From positions 38,274,154-38,338,153 of the forward strand of contig NC_084886.1 of assembly GCF_958979055.1 (NCBI RefSeq): a stretch of 64,000 nt of DNA, in the 5' to 3' direction. Numbering within the stretch: the first letter of the stretch is position 1; every line of letters starts with the position of its first letter. The notes under the pieces were generated by a model. It saw nothing but the letters and a program-made list of their open reading frames with translations, was not told where the DNA came from and did no database searches. Shown here piece after piece: positions 12,951 through 24,750 of this stretch. The position numbers and the translations under genes were made by a program. Origin of the DNA: Alnus glutinosa (taxonomy: Eukaryota > Streptophyta > Magnoliopsida > Fagales > Betulaceae).

Positions 12951-13562
12951 CACAAGATATCACTCTTGTAACCCCACTTGGCCAAGCGATTCCTAGTAGA
13001 GAGACGATTTTCCATGACGACCCAAAGGATAAAAGCCTTATTTGGGGATTGCATACGAAAACCAAACAAGTGGCCACCAAATGCAACGGGGCTCACGAGT
13101 GGAGAAAGAACAGCCACCCTGTGCTTGTATGCACAGGCAAATCTTGCTTGAAGGCCATGCCACCAAATTACCATGGAAAGGGTCTACCATCTAGTAGGAA
13201 CCAAACACGACGTACTGCTAACTGCAAAATTATTCATAACAATGTAAACCTCTCATACTCTCAATAAATGCAGCTAACAAGTTCATACATATGAATACTT
13301 GGAGCATTTCTCGGCCTCAACCAGGCGAGATATTGCTCAAGAAGCAAAGCAATACATAGTGAAAAGTACCTTAAGACAGTAACACGAAATTTTAATTGTC
13401 ATATAACCACAATTCAAACAGCAACACATGAAAGAGTAAAAAGTAGTTGCAATATTAAGAACTGGTCAAAAGGAGGCAAAATCCTTAAAAGAGTACATAG
13501 TCTCTACCATCCTTGAACAGAATATCAAAAACAAATATTAACTAGATTCTTTCTCCTTTGCC

Positions 13563-14896
13563 CTACTGTTGGCGGATTTCAGCTTTCTTCTTCTGCCAGA
13601 GTCTGTCCAATCCACTGTCAGCATCTCCCTGGAAAAGAAAATAAAATAAATTAGAAGAAAAACTAAAGACAGTTAAATCCATGAATTTTTGACAAGCAAG
13701 TAAATGCTAAACTAAATACCAAAGCACCGGGATAAATAAACAAGAAAGAAGTGAAAAATACAAGTCCCATGGAATAAATTGTACCCCTATTAGAAATATG
13801 TATAGAACAAAGCACACCACACCACACCAAAAAAAAAAGAAAAAAAGAAAAAAGGTAAATAATCAGTCAATTGTGCAGAATTCCGCTGTCACCAAAAGAG
13901 GTGAAGAGTATACACAGACAAAGAACACCAAACACTGTCTGCAACAACTAATGGGCAACACCATCGAAGAGGTCAAACAAACAGAACCTTTGAGAAAAGA
14001 TTATGCATTTTCATGCAGATAGAGCAAAAATATAAGTTAATAAAAAACAGCTATTTGATTAAATTAAATGACAAACTAAACACCAACAACACATCCATAT
14101 CATTTTCACAGGATACCTAGCATCTGGATGTGAATGTACTAAACACCAACAACATACTAAACACATGCAGAACTTTCTGCTCTACTCACTTGATTTCAAA
14201 CCCACTTTGGAAGAATTGCAATGAAATGTTTGATTCACTTGTCTGATATACTCCTTTATAAAGGATTATTAATTTACTTTAACTTACTCAGAGAATTAAA
14301 ATACATGAAGTAGTGTTATTGGAATGATGTAGGTAATGGCCGTAATGCTACGGAAATTGTGGAACTTGGTGTACATAATGGAAGTGTACTTGGCATCCCA
14401 ATAACAAAAATTTCCCATCAAACACATAATTAGCTTCTAGGGCAATTCATTTCTATAAGAAAAAAGGCCTAATCGACTTACTAACACAAAGGTAATAGGA
14501 CTTCAAGAAGCATTCAAAATGGTAAAACAATCAAAGCAATTCCAACGGTCCTTCACTAAGAATAAACTCAATCATGCAAACCACATCAAACTGAGACATG
14601 GGAGAGAACAAAGACCTGAGCACGGACGAATCCGCAGAGAGCAAAGGTGGAGAAATGGCCATTGTACACACCGTTCTCATCCAAATGCCCAACGTTAACC
14701 TGAACGGAGGCATGGTCCTTTGCAGTAATCAGCCTGTTCGTCGCTGAACTGCATTCACAAAGCCATTACTTATTCAGAGCCCAAAAACAAAACAAATTCG
14801 TAAACACAAAACAAGTACAACAAAAAATGGCAACAAGACTAAATACCATTTCCTTGGAATGTAAAGCTCGGTGATAACCCCCTCTTCGTTCTGCAT
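13563..14896 (-). CDS. RPS21: 40S ribosomal protein eS21
   Basis: Predicted coding exons on the minus strand are 14896-14847, 14748-14616 and 13628-13563, encoding 82 residues, the normal length of plant eS21. It starts [20 protein letters not shown], continues with [20 protein letters not shown] and [17 protein letters not shown], and ends [15 protein letters not shown]. Junctions are GT-AG (donors GTATTT and GTCTTT) and the split Cys codon (TG/T) rejoins correctly. eS21 is a small-subunit protein needed for 18S rRNA maturation and 40S function. The gene has a TATA box and a telo-box upstream, as is typical of plant ribosomal protein genes. Confidence 0.96.
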
Positions 14897-15465
14897 CTTG
14901 GCTTGTGTGTTCAAACACTTACTAATCTGAACCAGCAAAGCCAAATATTCATATTTCTCAGAGAGTTTATGGTTCTCGGAAAAGGGAAGAGGCTACAAGT
15001 GAACGGCATAATCTAATTTCTCGGCCAGCAACAATAATGAAAAATGAGAACAAATCAACACTAGAACGCACGAAAAATAGACCAACACGGTTGTTAAGAA
15101 AACAAAAACTGTTTTCTTCAAAAAAAAAAAAACAAAAACTGTTAATGGGCAATATCCATCAATTTAGACAAAAAAAAAAAAAAAAAGCTACCCCGATTTG
15201 CACCAATCGACTCCTTTTCATAGTCGTTTAAGAGAAATAACATAGAAGATAATCTCTCCGGTTTTCTCTAGCAACCAAACATTTGTTTCCAGATCATCAA
15301 AGAATGAAAACATCGATCAAAAACGCAATTGCAGATTGCAGATAGATCTAAGAACAAGAGAGATAAGAGGATTGAGAGAAAACCTGTGAGGAGGAGGAGG
15401 AGCACACAGCGACGATGAGGGCGAGCGAAAGCTTGAGAGCTAGGGTTTATACTTTATAAAGCCGT
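14897..15465 (-). promoter_or_regulatory. eS21 promoter, 5' UTR and leader intron
   Basis: On the minus strand, TTTATAAAG (TATA box, about 15453-15461) is followed by a telo-box AAACCCTA (15441-15448) and then a CT-rich leader. An inferred leader intron runs from donor CACAG/GTTTTC (exon end 15384) to acceptor GTTCAG/A (exon start 14926), leaving 30 leader bases before the ATG. Telo-boxes near the start site are a known mark of plant translation-apparatus genes. Confidence 0.65.
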
Positions 15466-15542
15466 AGATTTAAAGACCCCTACACAAATGGGCTTTTCTG
15501 ACTGAAACAATGATGGGCTTTATGGTAAGCTCGAAAGCCTAT

Positions 15543-15836
15543 GGCCTTGTTTGCCGAGCTACGGTACGGAATACAGTATTGTTGGCTACTATTCATCCAT
15601 TTTTATTTTTATATTTTTTTAATATCAATTAACATCCAAACATTCTTATTTTTTTCACTTTTTATATCACATCAATAATTTTTTATTACTATTCAAATAA
15701 AAAAATTCACTACAATACAATTTTTTTTATTTTTCTATATAAATTCTTTTTACTTTATATCACATCATTACTTTTTACTAATTTCAAAATTAACAACCCA
15801 CTACTCTGTTCTGAACATGTCTTTGTCAAACAAGCC
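15543..15836. mobile_element. MITE, TTTGGCAAA-type termini, copy 3
   Basis: Left end GGCCTTGTTTGCCGAG; right end CTTTGTCAAACAAGCC. The inside shares TTTTTTATTACTATTCAAAT with the elements at 9521 and 9760. It lies 80-370 bases upstream of the eS21 TATA box. Confidence 0.65.
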
Positions 15837-15933
15837 CTATATTTTACAACAACATATCTCACTTTATTTTATTTTTCACACATTTTTTTCCTTTCTTTTT
15901 TCTTTATTTATTTTTTTCTTTTTTGCAAAAGAT

Positions 15934-16083
15934 TAATGTTATTTAATATAATGCTATACAAATATCATACAATTGGGATGACGTGCCAATAAAAATCATT
16001 CTTTTTGATTGAAGTGAATGTCTAATTTTCATTGTTATATCAAGTTGTATGACAGTTATAACGCAATCTACTAAATAACATTA
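15934..16083. mobile_element. 150-bp MITE
   Basis: Imperfect inverted ends: TAATGTTATTTAATATAATG and CAATCTACTAAATAACATTA, with ATCATACAATTGG mirrored by CAAGTTGTATGACAG. Part of a related copy lies in CSLD intron 3 at 26825-26883. Confidence 0.7.
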
Positions 16084-16639
16084 CTTTTCGAAAAAATACA
16101 GACTAAATAACTTAATGTTGACCGACTTAACAATTAATTTACGAGATCACGATTCTCTAAAAGTTTTAGTGTATTTTACCATGTAAATTTTTAAATCTAA
16201 CCATTGTTTTTGAATTAAATTGTTGAAATTTTATCATGTGGGTATATTATAATTTTTCAGATCAAATTTCAGTGTATTACTTATAGAATATGATAAATGT
16301 TGATTTGGAAAAACCCCAACCATTTAACGTGACTGCCTTTAGAGAGAGAGCAAAAAAAAAAAAAAAAAAGACTTAATTTTGATGTATAAATTTGAAGATT
16401 TAAATATTTAATCCATTTTGTACGAGGTCATGGAAACCATATTATATTGACATATAGGGTATATATTTTTTGGATGAAGGCATGATATATTTATCGTTTC
16501 AATCCTTAATCTATAATTATCGTGATAGTTGGCAAATGAACCCCATCGATACTATGTATATGGGAAAATAAATGGTCAATATCTACAATATCTAAGGCAC
16601 AGATAGAAACGCGAGGGACAAGGGTTACGGTTAAGCAAA

Positions 16640-17595
16640 CAAAATCTAAATAAGAAATGTGTGTTGAATGATGACTTATGCCCTTGTTGTAAATTTCAGG
16701 AGGAATCCACCCTTCATGCTCTATGGAGCTGTCCAGGTGCCCAGGATGTTTGGGGGAGTGGCTCTCTGGCTTTTCAAAAATGTCCCTCTTTCTTCCCTGG
16801 CATGAGTGAGCTTCTTTCTTTTCTTTTTAATAGACTGGATGATGTTTCTTTGAGCCTTATGGTAGCTGTCTTTCATTGCATTTGGATGACAAGGAATAAG
16901 CTAATTTTTGAAAACCAATTTTCTTCCCCTCTGTCTGTCTTCAAGGAAGCTCTTAGGCGCCATGAGGAGTACTGGTCAGCCTTAAAGAAGAATGATTTGG
17001 TAAGGCAGTCCCACCCCAGCTCACTTATTAGTAGCAAATTTTGGAAATGTCCAAATCCTGGGTGTATTAAAGTTAATTGGGATGCCTCTTTAAATGTTAG
17101 AAAATGTGTTATTGGTTTGGGTTGTGTAATTAGAAATTCTGATGGAGTGACAGTGGGGGCCAAATGTTATGCTTGTAAGGCAGAAGCTACTCCCCTCTTG
17201 GCAGAATGTATGGCTGCCTATTCAGCTTTGATTTTCTGCAAAAACATGGGTTTCTCTAGCATAATATGTGAAGGTGACTCCATTCAAGTGGTCAAAGCTA
17301 TTTGTGACCCAAACTCCTCTTTTGTTAAAATTGGGCACTTTGTTGATGCTATTAGAAAGGAAGCTTCTGATTTAGTCTCTTGCTCTTGGTTCCATTGCTG
17401 CAGAGAAGCTAATATTGTTGGGCAACAATATTAGCTAGGGAGGCTTCTACTAAATGCTTGTCTTATTGTTGGTTTGAGGAGATGTCTCTTTTTATTTCTA
17501 ATGCTTCTTTTAGAGACCTTATGACCTCTAGACTGTAACCCAGTCGTCTTTTATTTTAATGAGAAGTTTTCTGTGTTAAAAAAAAGCAAATATTC
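16640..17595 (+). mobile_element. 5'-truncated LINE with zf-RVT and RNase H-like domains
   Basis: The ORF at 16661-17434 encodes the C-terminal part of a plant LINE polyprotein: a zinc-binding stretch (CPCCKFQEESTLHALWSCPG) and an RNase H-like domain (VNWDASLNV, GLGCVIRNSDG, AECMAAYSALIFCKNMG, CEGDSIQVV). A one-base frameshift near 17421 breaks the end; the other frame continues with LAREASTKCLSYCWFEEMSL to a stop at 17536-17538. A poly(A)-like tail follows at about 17578. AAGCAAA occurs at both borders and may be a short target duplication. The RT domain is missing, so it is dead on arrival. Confidence 0.85.
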
Positions 17596-17596
17596 A

Positions 17597-18096
17597 TATA
17601 TATATATATATATATATACACTCCTCCAACATGTCATTGTTTTAAGCAATAAAAAATTTACCACAAAAAAACAATTAAATCTTGACCAACCGTTTTTTAC
17701 TGACACAATGACGTGTGTCCAACCTTAAGAATAAGGGTGTCAAAACTAGGAATTTATTGACGTGACAAAATTTGACATGTTACTAAATCAGGAAAAAATT
17801 GATTTTTTATTTTTTGCTCGCCCAAATATATTTTTTGGATTTTTCACGGTTGATCTGATAGACAATTTACATATCTACTTCCAAACGTACATTTCTATCA
17901 ATCCATCATGTACAACGTCAAAATTTACATTTTCATTGATCATAAACAATCAAAACTATTCAAAACCAAAATACCAGTTCCAACAAGCATACAATCAAAC
18001 TATCTTTGTCATTACCAATAGAGACATAGTTACATCTAACTATGGATAGATTACAAAACAGGAACAAAATATACAAGTACTTTACCAACTATATAT
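17597..18096. other. Intergenic with short (TA)n
   Basis: A (TA)n tract at 17597-17618 is followed by AT-rich sequence with no recognisable gene. Confidence 0.6.
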
Positions 18097-18261
18097 ATGC
18101 TGCATTGACCACTCCCTGAATTGCCTGGCCTCCGCATCAAATGCATAGACTTGATTTGAAGAGGTTGTAATAATAAGTAAATTGTTGTTCCTTGGAGGAA
18201 AACCACCAGCTGTAACAGAGGCACCATCCAATCTTGAAATGAACCGATGCTGCTTGCTCCA
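18097..18261 (-). pseudogene. UTP4-like WD40 gene fragment
   Basis: The minus strand encodes [20 protein letters not shown] and [20 protein letters not shown]. This resembles the C-terminal WD-repeat region of plant UTP4 (POPCORN/CIRH1A-type), a nucleolar small-subunit processome protein. It is a single exon-sized piece, stops soon after REWSMQH, and has no neighbouring exons in the window. Identification is from memory of the family, so a different WD40 gene is possible. Confidence 0.45.
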
Positions 18262-18355
18262 CATAACCAAAAAGATTTTACAACAAAGAAAAGTCAAGGC
18301 ACATGATAGACCTACAAGACTATAGTTCTTTTTTCTTTTAATGAATAATTCTACA

Positions 18356-20785
18356 TGTAATGTCCAAGACATTATTTGAATATTTAAAATATAGATTAGA
18401 TTAAAGAAATGATTAGAGTTACTAAAATGGCAAGAAAATACTTAGAAAACACTCAAAATCAAGTTTCTGGAGGTCGTGTCTGGACGGGGTCCAAACGGGA
18501 GAAGCAGAAAAAAATGGACATACTGACATGTGTGTCTGGACATGTGTCCGGACATGGGTCAGGACTGCCAAGGCAGTAAGTAGGCTTTCGCCCGCGTGTC
18601 TGGATAGCCACTTACTGTGTCCGGACACGATGCAAGATAAAACCGAAATGAGCTTATTTTAGCTCATTTCTTCTGGAAACTTCTACCCCTCACACGATTT
18701 TCTCTTTGGTTTTCTTCTAAAATCCTTGATCCACAAAGATCCAAGCCTCCAACCCCAAATCTAACCTCGGAAACGTGATCCACGAAGCCTGATCTACGTT
18801 TCTATAGATTGGTTTGAGGTAATTTCGTAAACCCTTGTCTTTTGAGATTTTAGGTTGAATCTTGAAATATTTGACATAATCTTCCAATATTCTTTAGGTT
18901 TTGCACGTTTTGGAACTTCCTAAACATTCCCTAAGCTCCGGGTTGTGTTTGAGTGAATTTTGGTAAGTTTTTCAAAATCCTAGCTTTTTGGGTATTTGTT
19001 TAAGTTATGATTTCAAATGTCTAACCTTAAGTAAATCTTATAGGTTAGTGATATTTGTGTTTGGGTTGTTGAGTAGAACCCTAGAAATTCTATGGGGTTT
19101 CAATGGGTCTAGCTCTTGAGCAATTTAAGAGCTGAATGTGAGTATTGTGTTAAAAAATGCTTATATGTATGCAATGTATTGATTTCAGTGGCGCATTGCA
19201 ATGCATTGTCTAGGAATCCATAAGTTGAGCCTAATATCCACACAACCAATGTGAGTATTCTACTCAATGAGAAAAATGATACTATGTTTTACGTATTTTA
19301 GAGAAATGCAAATGATATGCTTATTTGATTCTAACCGACAATATGTTGAGTGTGATGAGTCACAAATATTATATATTTGGACCCCTTAATTTACATTCGT
19401 TAAACCCTTAGTTTTGTTATTTTCTGATGTTTTTGGCTAGTTTTAGTGTTTTGTAGATCATTGAGAGAGAAATTGAGGTTTTGAGGCAAAAAGGCTGAAA
19501 ATTTGGATTTTTTGAAAATGGGCTCGAGCACAACACTATTGCCCTCGAGCGCACGTGCCCACGATAGCGCTTTTCACCCGAATGAGCTTAAGCGCACGCG
19601 CCCACAACAGACCTCAGCAGCCTTTCACTCGAGTGGGCTCGAGCGCACCCTTGTTGAGCTTGAGTACACGCGCCCACAACAGCTATCAGCACCCTGACGA
19701 ATGCATGAGTGTGCTCGAGCACACCTAAAGTGCGATCGAGCGCACTTATGCTAACCTGGATATGCAGAAACCCTAGCTAGCTCTATAAATACCCTTCTTT
19801 CTCATTCTTTCGAGGGAGGCCGCTTGGAGAGCGCCCTAGGCACTGTTTTCTCTATTTTTTAGGGTTCTTGGGTGATTTTCGCCTAGAACTTCCATATTTT
19901 GTAAGTTCCTTTGATTTTTAATGGATTAATTGTTGTTTATTTTTGCTTCCTTAGTCATGTATAGCTAAACTCTCATATAGGGTTGAGGATGAAGTTTCAC
20001 CATTGAAGAGAAACTATGCTTACATGCTTGTTTATACTGTTTGAGTTTATGAGCTTTTGATTTCTAATTGTTCTACTTCTATTCGATTTTTGAGATGATT
20101 TTTGGGTATCTCTTGTGATTTTCCGGATACAAATGATGATTTGAGGTTGTCTCATTTAATTGATTGCTTGGGTTTCATTTATCAAAACGTTGGGTATTCG
20201 CTGTGTTTCGTTCAATAGGTACATTTGATGATTTGGTGAAAAACCGGGTATCCATTGTAATTTGTTCTTTGAATGGGTACAATGAATGATTTGGGGAATA
20301 CCGGGTATCTTTTGTGATTTGTGTAAAGAACGGATTCATTGAATAATTTAAATGATATTTGAAGTAAAGTAGAGCATACCTAAGATTTATATGTGAGAAT
20401 TTCAAATATGTGTTGATGAGCATGAGAATATGTTTCTATGATTTGGTGGGTGTGGATTCCAAAACCTTAGTTACCCATCTTTTGATTTGTTAAGTTTAAG
20501 TTTTATTTGTTTAAAAACCCTAAATTTGGAACTAGGTTAAAATAGGATTAGTTTGAATAGAGATTAATTTTCGCAACACAATTCCCTGTGAGATCGACCT
20601 CGCACTTGCAAAACGCTATATTACAAATGATTCATGCACTTGCGAGTTAAATAAATTTGCAAAACAGAGTGTTTTAAATACTTTCAATTATGTTGAGTAA
20701 TGAATATGAAAGCATGATTTGATGAAGTTTAATGTGTTTTAAATGACAAGTATGAAATGAAATATATTTTAATTGAGTTTTAATG
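18356..20785. mobile_element. LTR-retrotransposon remnant hosting a solo LTR
   Basis: Starts TGTAATGTCCAAGACATTA, resembling LTR starts of the TGTAAYGYCC type. It has repeated TCCGGACA/GTCTGGAC motifs at 18475-18630 and long non-coding AT-rich sequence. It is split by the solo LTR at 19353-20666. I see no gag or pol coding. Boundaries are tentative. Confidence 0.4.
19353..20666 (+). mobile_element. Solo LTR, 5-bp target duplication GAGTG
   Basis: 1314 bases beginning TGATGAGTCACAAATATT and ending AATTTGCAAAACA, flanked by GAGTG on both sides (19348-19352 and 20667-20671). TG...CA ends plus a 5-bp duplication define an LTR left after recombination. It carries about seven CTCGAGCGCAC-like motifs at 19520-19745 and a TATA-like CTCTATAAATACCC at 19780. 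The plus orientation follows its likeness to the LTR at 55779 (ACCCCTTAATTT shared near the start). Confidence 0.85.
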
Positions 20786-23184
20786 TGTAATGCCCCAGAT
20801 TTTAATTGTCAATAATATTATTTATTATAATTAAATAAAACTTATTAAGTAAGTTACTTAATCAATAAGTTGTAGAAAAAAATAATTCTTGTAAGTTAAG
20901 TTTACTTAATCATCAAGTTTTAAAAAAGAAAAAAAAAATTAGCAACTTGCTCAGCAAGTTGTCTACTTCTTTTCTTATTTCTTCTTTCTTCTGAGCACAC
21001 AGACCCACAGAGAGACGAGAGAGTGAGAATGGGAGAGAGAGATGCTGAGAGAGAGAGAGAGAGAACGAAGAGATTGTGAGAGAAAGAGACGAAGAGGGAG
21101 ATTCAGAGAGATAAAGAGAGAGATGCCGACAGAGAGAGAAGCCGAGAGAGAGAAAAGTATGTGATTTGTTTGGGACTTTGCATATTTTACTGTCATTAAT
21201 CATGAGCCTGCTAATAAATTGACTTTGCATATTTTACTGTTGTGAGTTATGAACCTGCTAATAAGAAAGACCCGGGGTTTAAGTCCCAAGGCATCAAACG
21301 AGTTATCGCAGTGGCACGACTACATGTCGCTCAGCCAACATATGGTGCATGCCCCATAACATGCACCTGATTATCAAAGTTACATTTAATAGCATAATAT
21401 AATAATCAATGTGCAGCGGAATACATATCATAAACGGAAATACATCTAATACATAACCATTAATTACAATAAGAGCAATTACATATCTAACTGGTTAAAG
21501 CTTATAAAACATATTACTATAATTACATACAAAAATACAGGTTCTGCAAATACATGCCCCATAGGATATAAGCCATAACCAAATACCAAAAATGCAGACT
21601 ACCCATGAGTCCGACATATGACTGTCGCGATATGCTCTAATCATAGCATCCCATACGCTAAGCAAACTGGTCATCATCTACATCCGCGGTACCTGCAACC
21701 AAGAAACCTCATCTACACTGTTGTGGTGGTATCCACATCCGCATAGGTGAAAGAATGAGTCCACCGTCTCAGTGTAAAACATACTAAGACCTCAGTGATA
21801 TTAAACTAACTGAGTTTTCACAAAGAACCAACATTTCTTTTATTTTAGTCATGCGAGCACGATATCAGCCACAATTTACCAATAGCTAATATAGTAAACA
21901 TCGACTATCTAGAAAACATTTAAAACATACTATATAGCTATGAACATATGTGGACGTTCCAATCTACCGCTTGGAAGTTTCTATATATAGACCCCTCTAT
22001 AATAATACTTTTCAATGGTGGTCAGACATATGTGCACACGATCACTCAATCACAGATATCACGCCTACACATATGTCTTAAGCAATAAAACATGGCATCT
22101 TACTCTTCCATATTAGGATATCATCCTTCAACATAATACTCGCAACACCATCTCTAATCGTATTTCAGCTTCATGCCTTGAACGTCAGTAGATCATGTAA
22201 GCACTAGAGTTAAACTCAATTATGCTAACACGTCTTTTCTGAAGAATAATAACAGTCAACCTTTTTACTCATAGACATGTCATTACTCGCACCTGGGCAA
22301 TCATGAATCCATGTACTTTCAAGTTCAATGTTTCTTAAACATGTGCAACTATCCGATAGGAATATACATAAGCTCTTTTCATTTAAGCCACTTATGCATA
22401 CCAATACTCATAACATAAAAATATCACACTCATAAAACAATGTTATATATAATATGCATGAAACTGGGTCTATCAGGGCTTAGGTCCCCCACGATGCTGA
22501 TAAATGCTATTTAACTGTACATGTTTACTGCTGTTTTACTGCGTTCTGTTACTGTTGTATGTATGCTCTATACTATATGCTTTGTGCTCTGTGCCTGACC
22601 AATATATATTTTACTACTACATCATGCTATAAAATCATGCAGTTGTTAAATCATGTTCTCTTACAACTAAACAAATCCAATATTTCATGAAACACTTTGA
22701 AATCATTCAAATCATAGTTTCTTCATAAAACATAAACAGTTTCACCATGACATGTTCTCAAACAATTTGCATAATTTAAATCACAACCGCAGCACATGCT
22801 CAAACACTTTAAATCAATTCAACACACTTCACTCATGCACCAATTCTTAAACATCATTGATATAATTGAACATAATCAAACTATTCAAATTATCCAAAAC
22901 ATATATTTCATCATATGGTCGGTTCGATTTCATAAACGGTTACCTATTATTAGTACCGCATGTGGCACATATGTTAATGCTTTGTGTATATTTATTATGT
23001 GAGAACGGCAAATTATATTATTTACAAATTGAGGTAATTCAGTCAGCTCTGGTGTGTTATATTCCTAATTTTTTGAGGAAAAAAATATATCCCGCTACCA
23101 GATCTCAACTTTGATGATATCGTAATGTCACGTGGAAATCGAAAATTTTCACTAACGCCTTTTTGTAAAAGGCGGGGCGTTACA
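20786..23184. mobile_element. LTR-type repeat with TGTAATGCCCC / GGGGCGTTACA ends
   Basis: The left end TGTAATGCCCCAG and right end GGCGGGGCGTTACA are inverse-like. The interior has a GA-rich tract (21010-21160), a duplicated segment of about 47 bases (21177-21271) and long non-coding sequence without pol motifs. The flanking 5-mers differ (TAATG and GGTTT), so it is not a simple intact LTR; it may be two LTR fragments in opposite orientation. Low certainty. Confidence 0.35.
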
Positions 23185-24224
23185 GGTTTGCTCTTTGTGG
23201 TTTCTTTGGTCTAGGTTGTGGATGGATTGACATAAAACGTTGGGAAGTACTAATGGGTTGTTTGCTAAGTTGTTAGAATGGGTTTTGTGCGATTTTGAAT
23301 GAGTTGTGCGGTTTGTTTTATGAAAATATAAATTAGACTCCAAACAACTAATGTCTCGGATAAAATTCGTCACCACCAAATAAATTTTGACACACCGTAT
23401 TTGTCAACACTAAAAACCTAACATTTTGTGTAATGTTATTTTTAGTCTAGAGCTATCGGTGGGTTTGGAGATTTAGTTGATGTTTTTGCAATGGATTGCG
23501 TAGGTTCGTGGCATGTGGTTCTGGAGCTGTCGATGGTTAAAAGAAAAGCTGGTTGGTTTATGCTTATGGAGCTTTCAGTGGGTTTGAGTTGAATGAAAGA
23601 AAAAATAAAAATTGTTGAGGTTTGGTGGTGATTTTTTTGGGTTTTGAGCTTGGTTGTTTGCTGTGGGTCACGGGGTGGTTTTATCGTGGCTGATGGAAAA
23701 AGATCGTTGGGTTGGTGTGTTGGATTCGAACTTGCATTAATTGATACCAATTGATGAGCCAAAATCAACAATTAGAAAATAGAGAGAGCTCCTTTTTAAT
23801 TTGGGAGAGATCAAAATTGTTTGATAAAATTTCTCTATAAGGAGTTTCTTTTCTTTTTTTACCTTGATGAATGCTTCCTTAAATAAGCAAAGTATTAGGA
23901 CTCTAATCCAATTATCCAAATTATAAGAGATAACAGTCATAAACCAACTAGCCAGCAATTCTTAATAGACTTCTCTTTTGTTATGTCTTCTTCATCAAAT
24001 AATTAAGATTGTTGTATCGGTTACTGCTTCTATCATAAGCATGTATATATTAAATAAACCATTTCGTTGGAATTGTATTTTGGAGTAGGAAGACCAAGAT
24101 GTGCCAAAATTTTTACTATTAATTAGCAAATGCAAATATGTCAACAACCACTTTCGTAGTTTTTAATTGGGTCATGAAGGTATACATCCTTAAAGCCCAA
24201 AAAATTTTAATAATTGAATTTGAA

Positions 24225-24268
<44 letters not shown>

Positions 24269-24750
24269 CTGTGATTCGAAAAAGATTTCTTATAAATTGT
24301 GAAAAAATTTAATTCATGTGAAATATATATGAATAGTTTTAAAACTAAAGTCAGAGGGCTTGTGAATACTGTTGCTTTTGTTCTCATGGTGAAGACTTTC
24401 TTATCTACATATCAATCAAGGATATATTTGATCTGGACTGTCTTGCAATCTTGTTTACTAATATTAATAATGATATAAAAAAAAAAAATTCAGTAACTAT
24501 TAGAAGTATCAATAATATCACAGAGAAATACGTTTCCTGCTTTCTTTTCTTTTTCACTTACAAAAAATAATATATGCATGCTTCCAAGATGACGGTGTAC
24601 AGATTGATTCGTCGAGGAAGTCCATGATTGCATTGTCCTCGATGGCATGCATGCATAGTATTTACAGTCGCTATATCATACAATTTCTTGTCCCTAACTA
24701 TTAACTCTATAGTCCAAAGGAGAGTAAAAAGATAACCATTTTCTCGATCT
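23185..24750. other. Intergenic, 3' flank of the CSLD gene
   Basis: No supportable gene. A (TA)n tract lies at 24228-24264. The part nearest 24750 must include the CSLD 3' UTR. The ORF at 23442-23771 has no family features. Confidence 0.55.

Larger units (their letters stand above)
11280..13250 (-). mobile_element. LINE (non-LTR retrotransposon) 3' portion, broken
   Basis: Minus-strand reading gives the post-RT zinc-binding region of a plant L1-like LINE: AFILWVVMENRLSTRNRLAK then WGYKSDI at about 13070-12964, and after an interruption DILCLFCRSCTESQDHIFF and YNLWRLRNDFKHKWPYQN at about 12000-11728. The 3' end reads GAAAGCTTACTTATTCATT followed by poly(A), seen as poly-T at about 11284. It is 5'-truncated, carries frameshifts and stops, and is split by the retroposon at 12000-12950 and a MITE at 11521-11685. 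The upstream limit is approximate. Confidence 0.75.
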
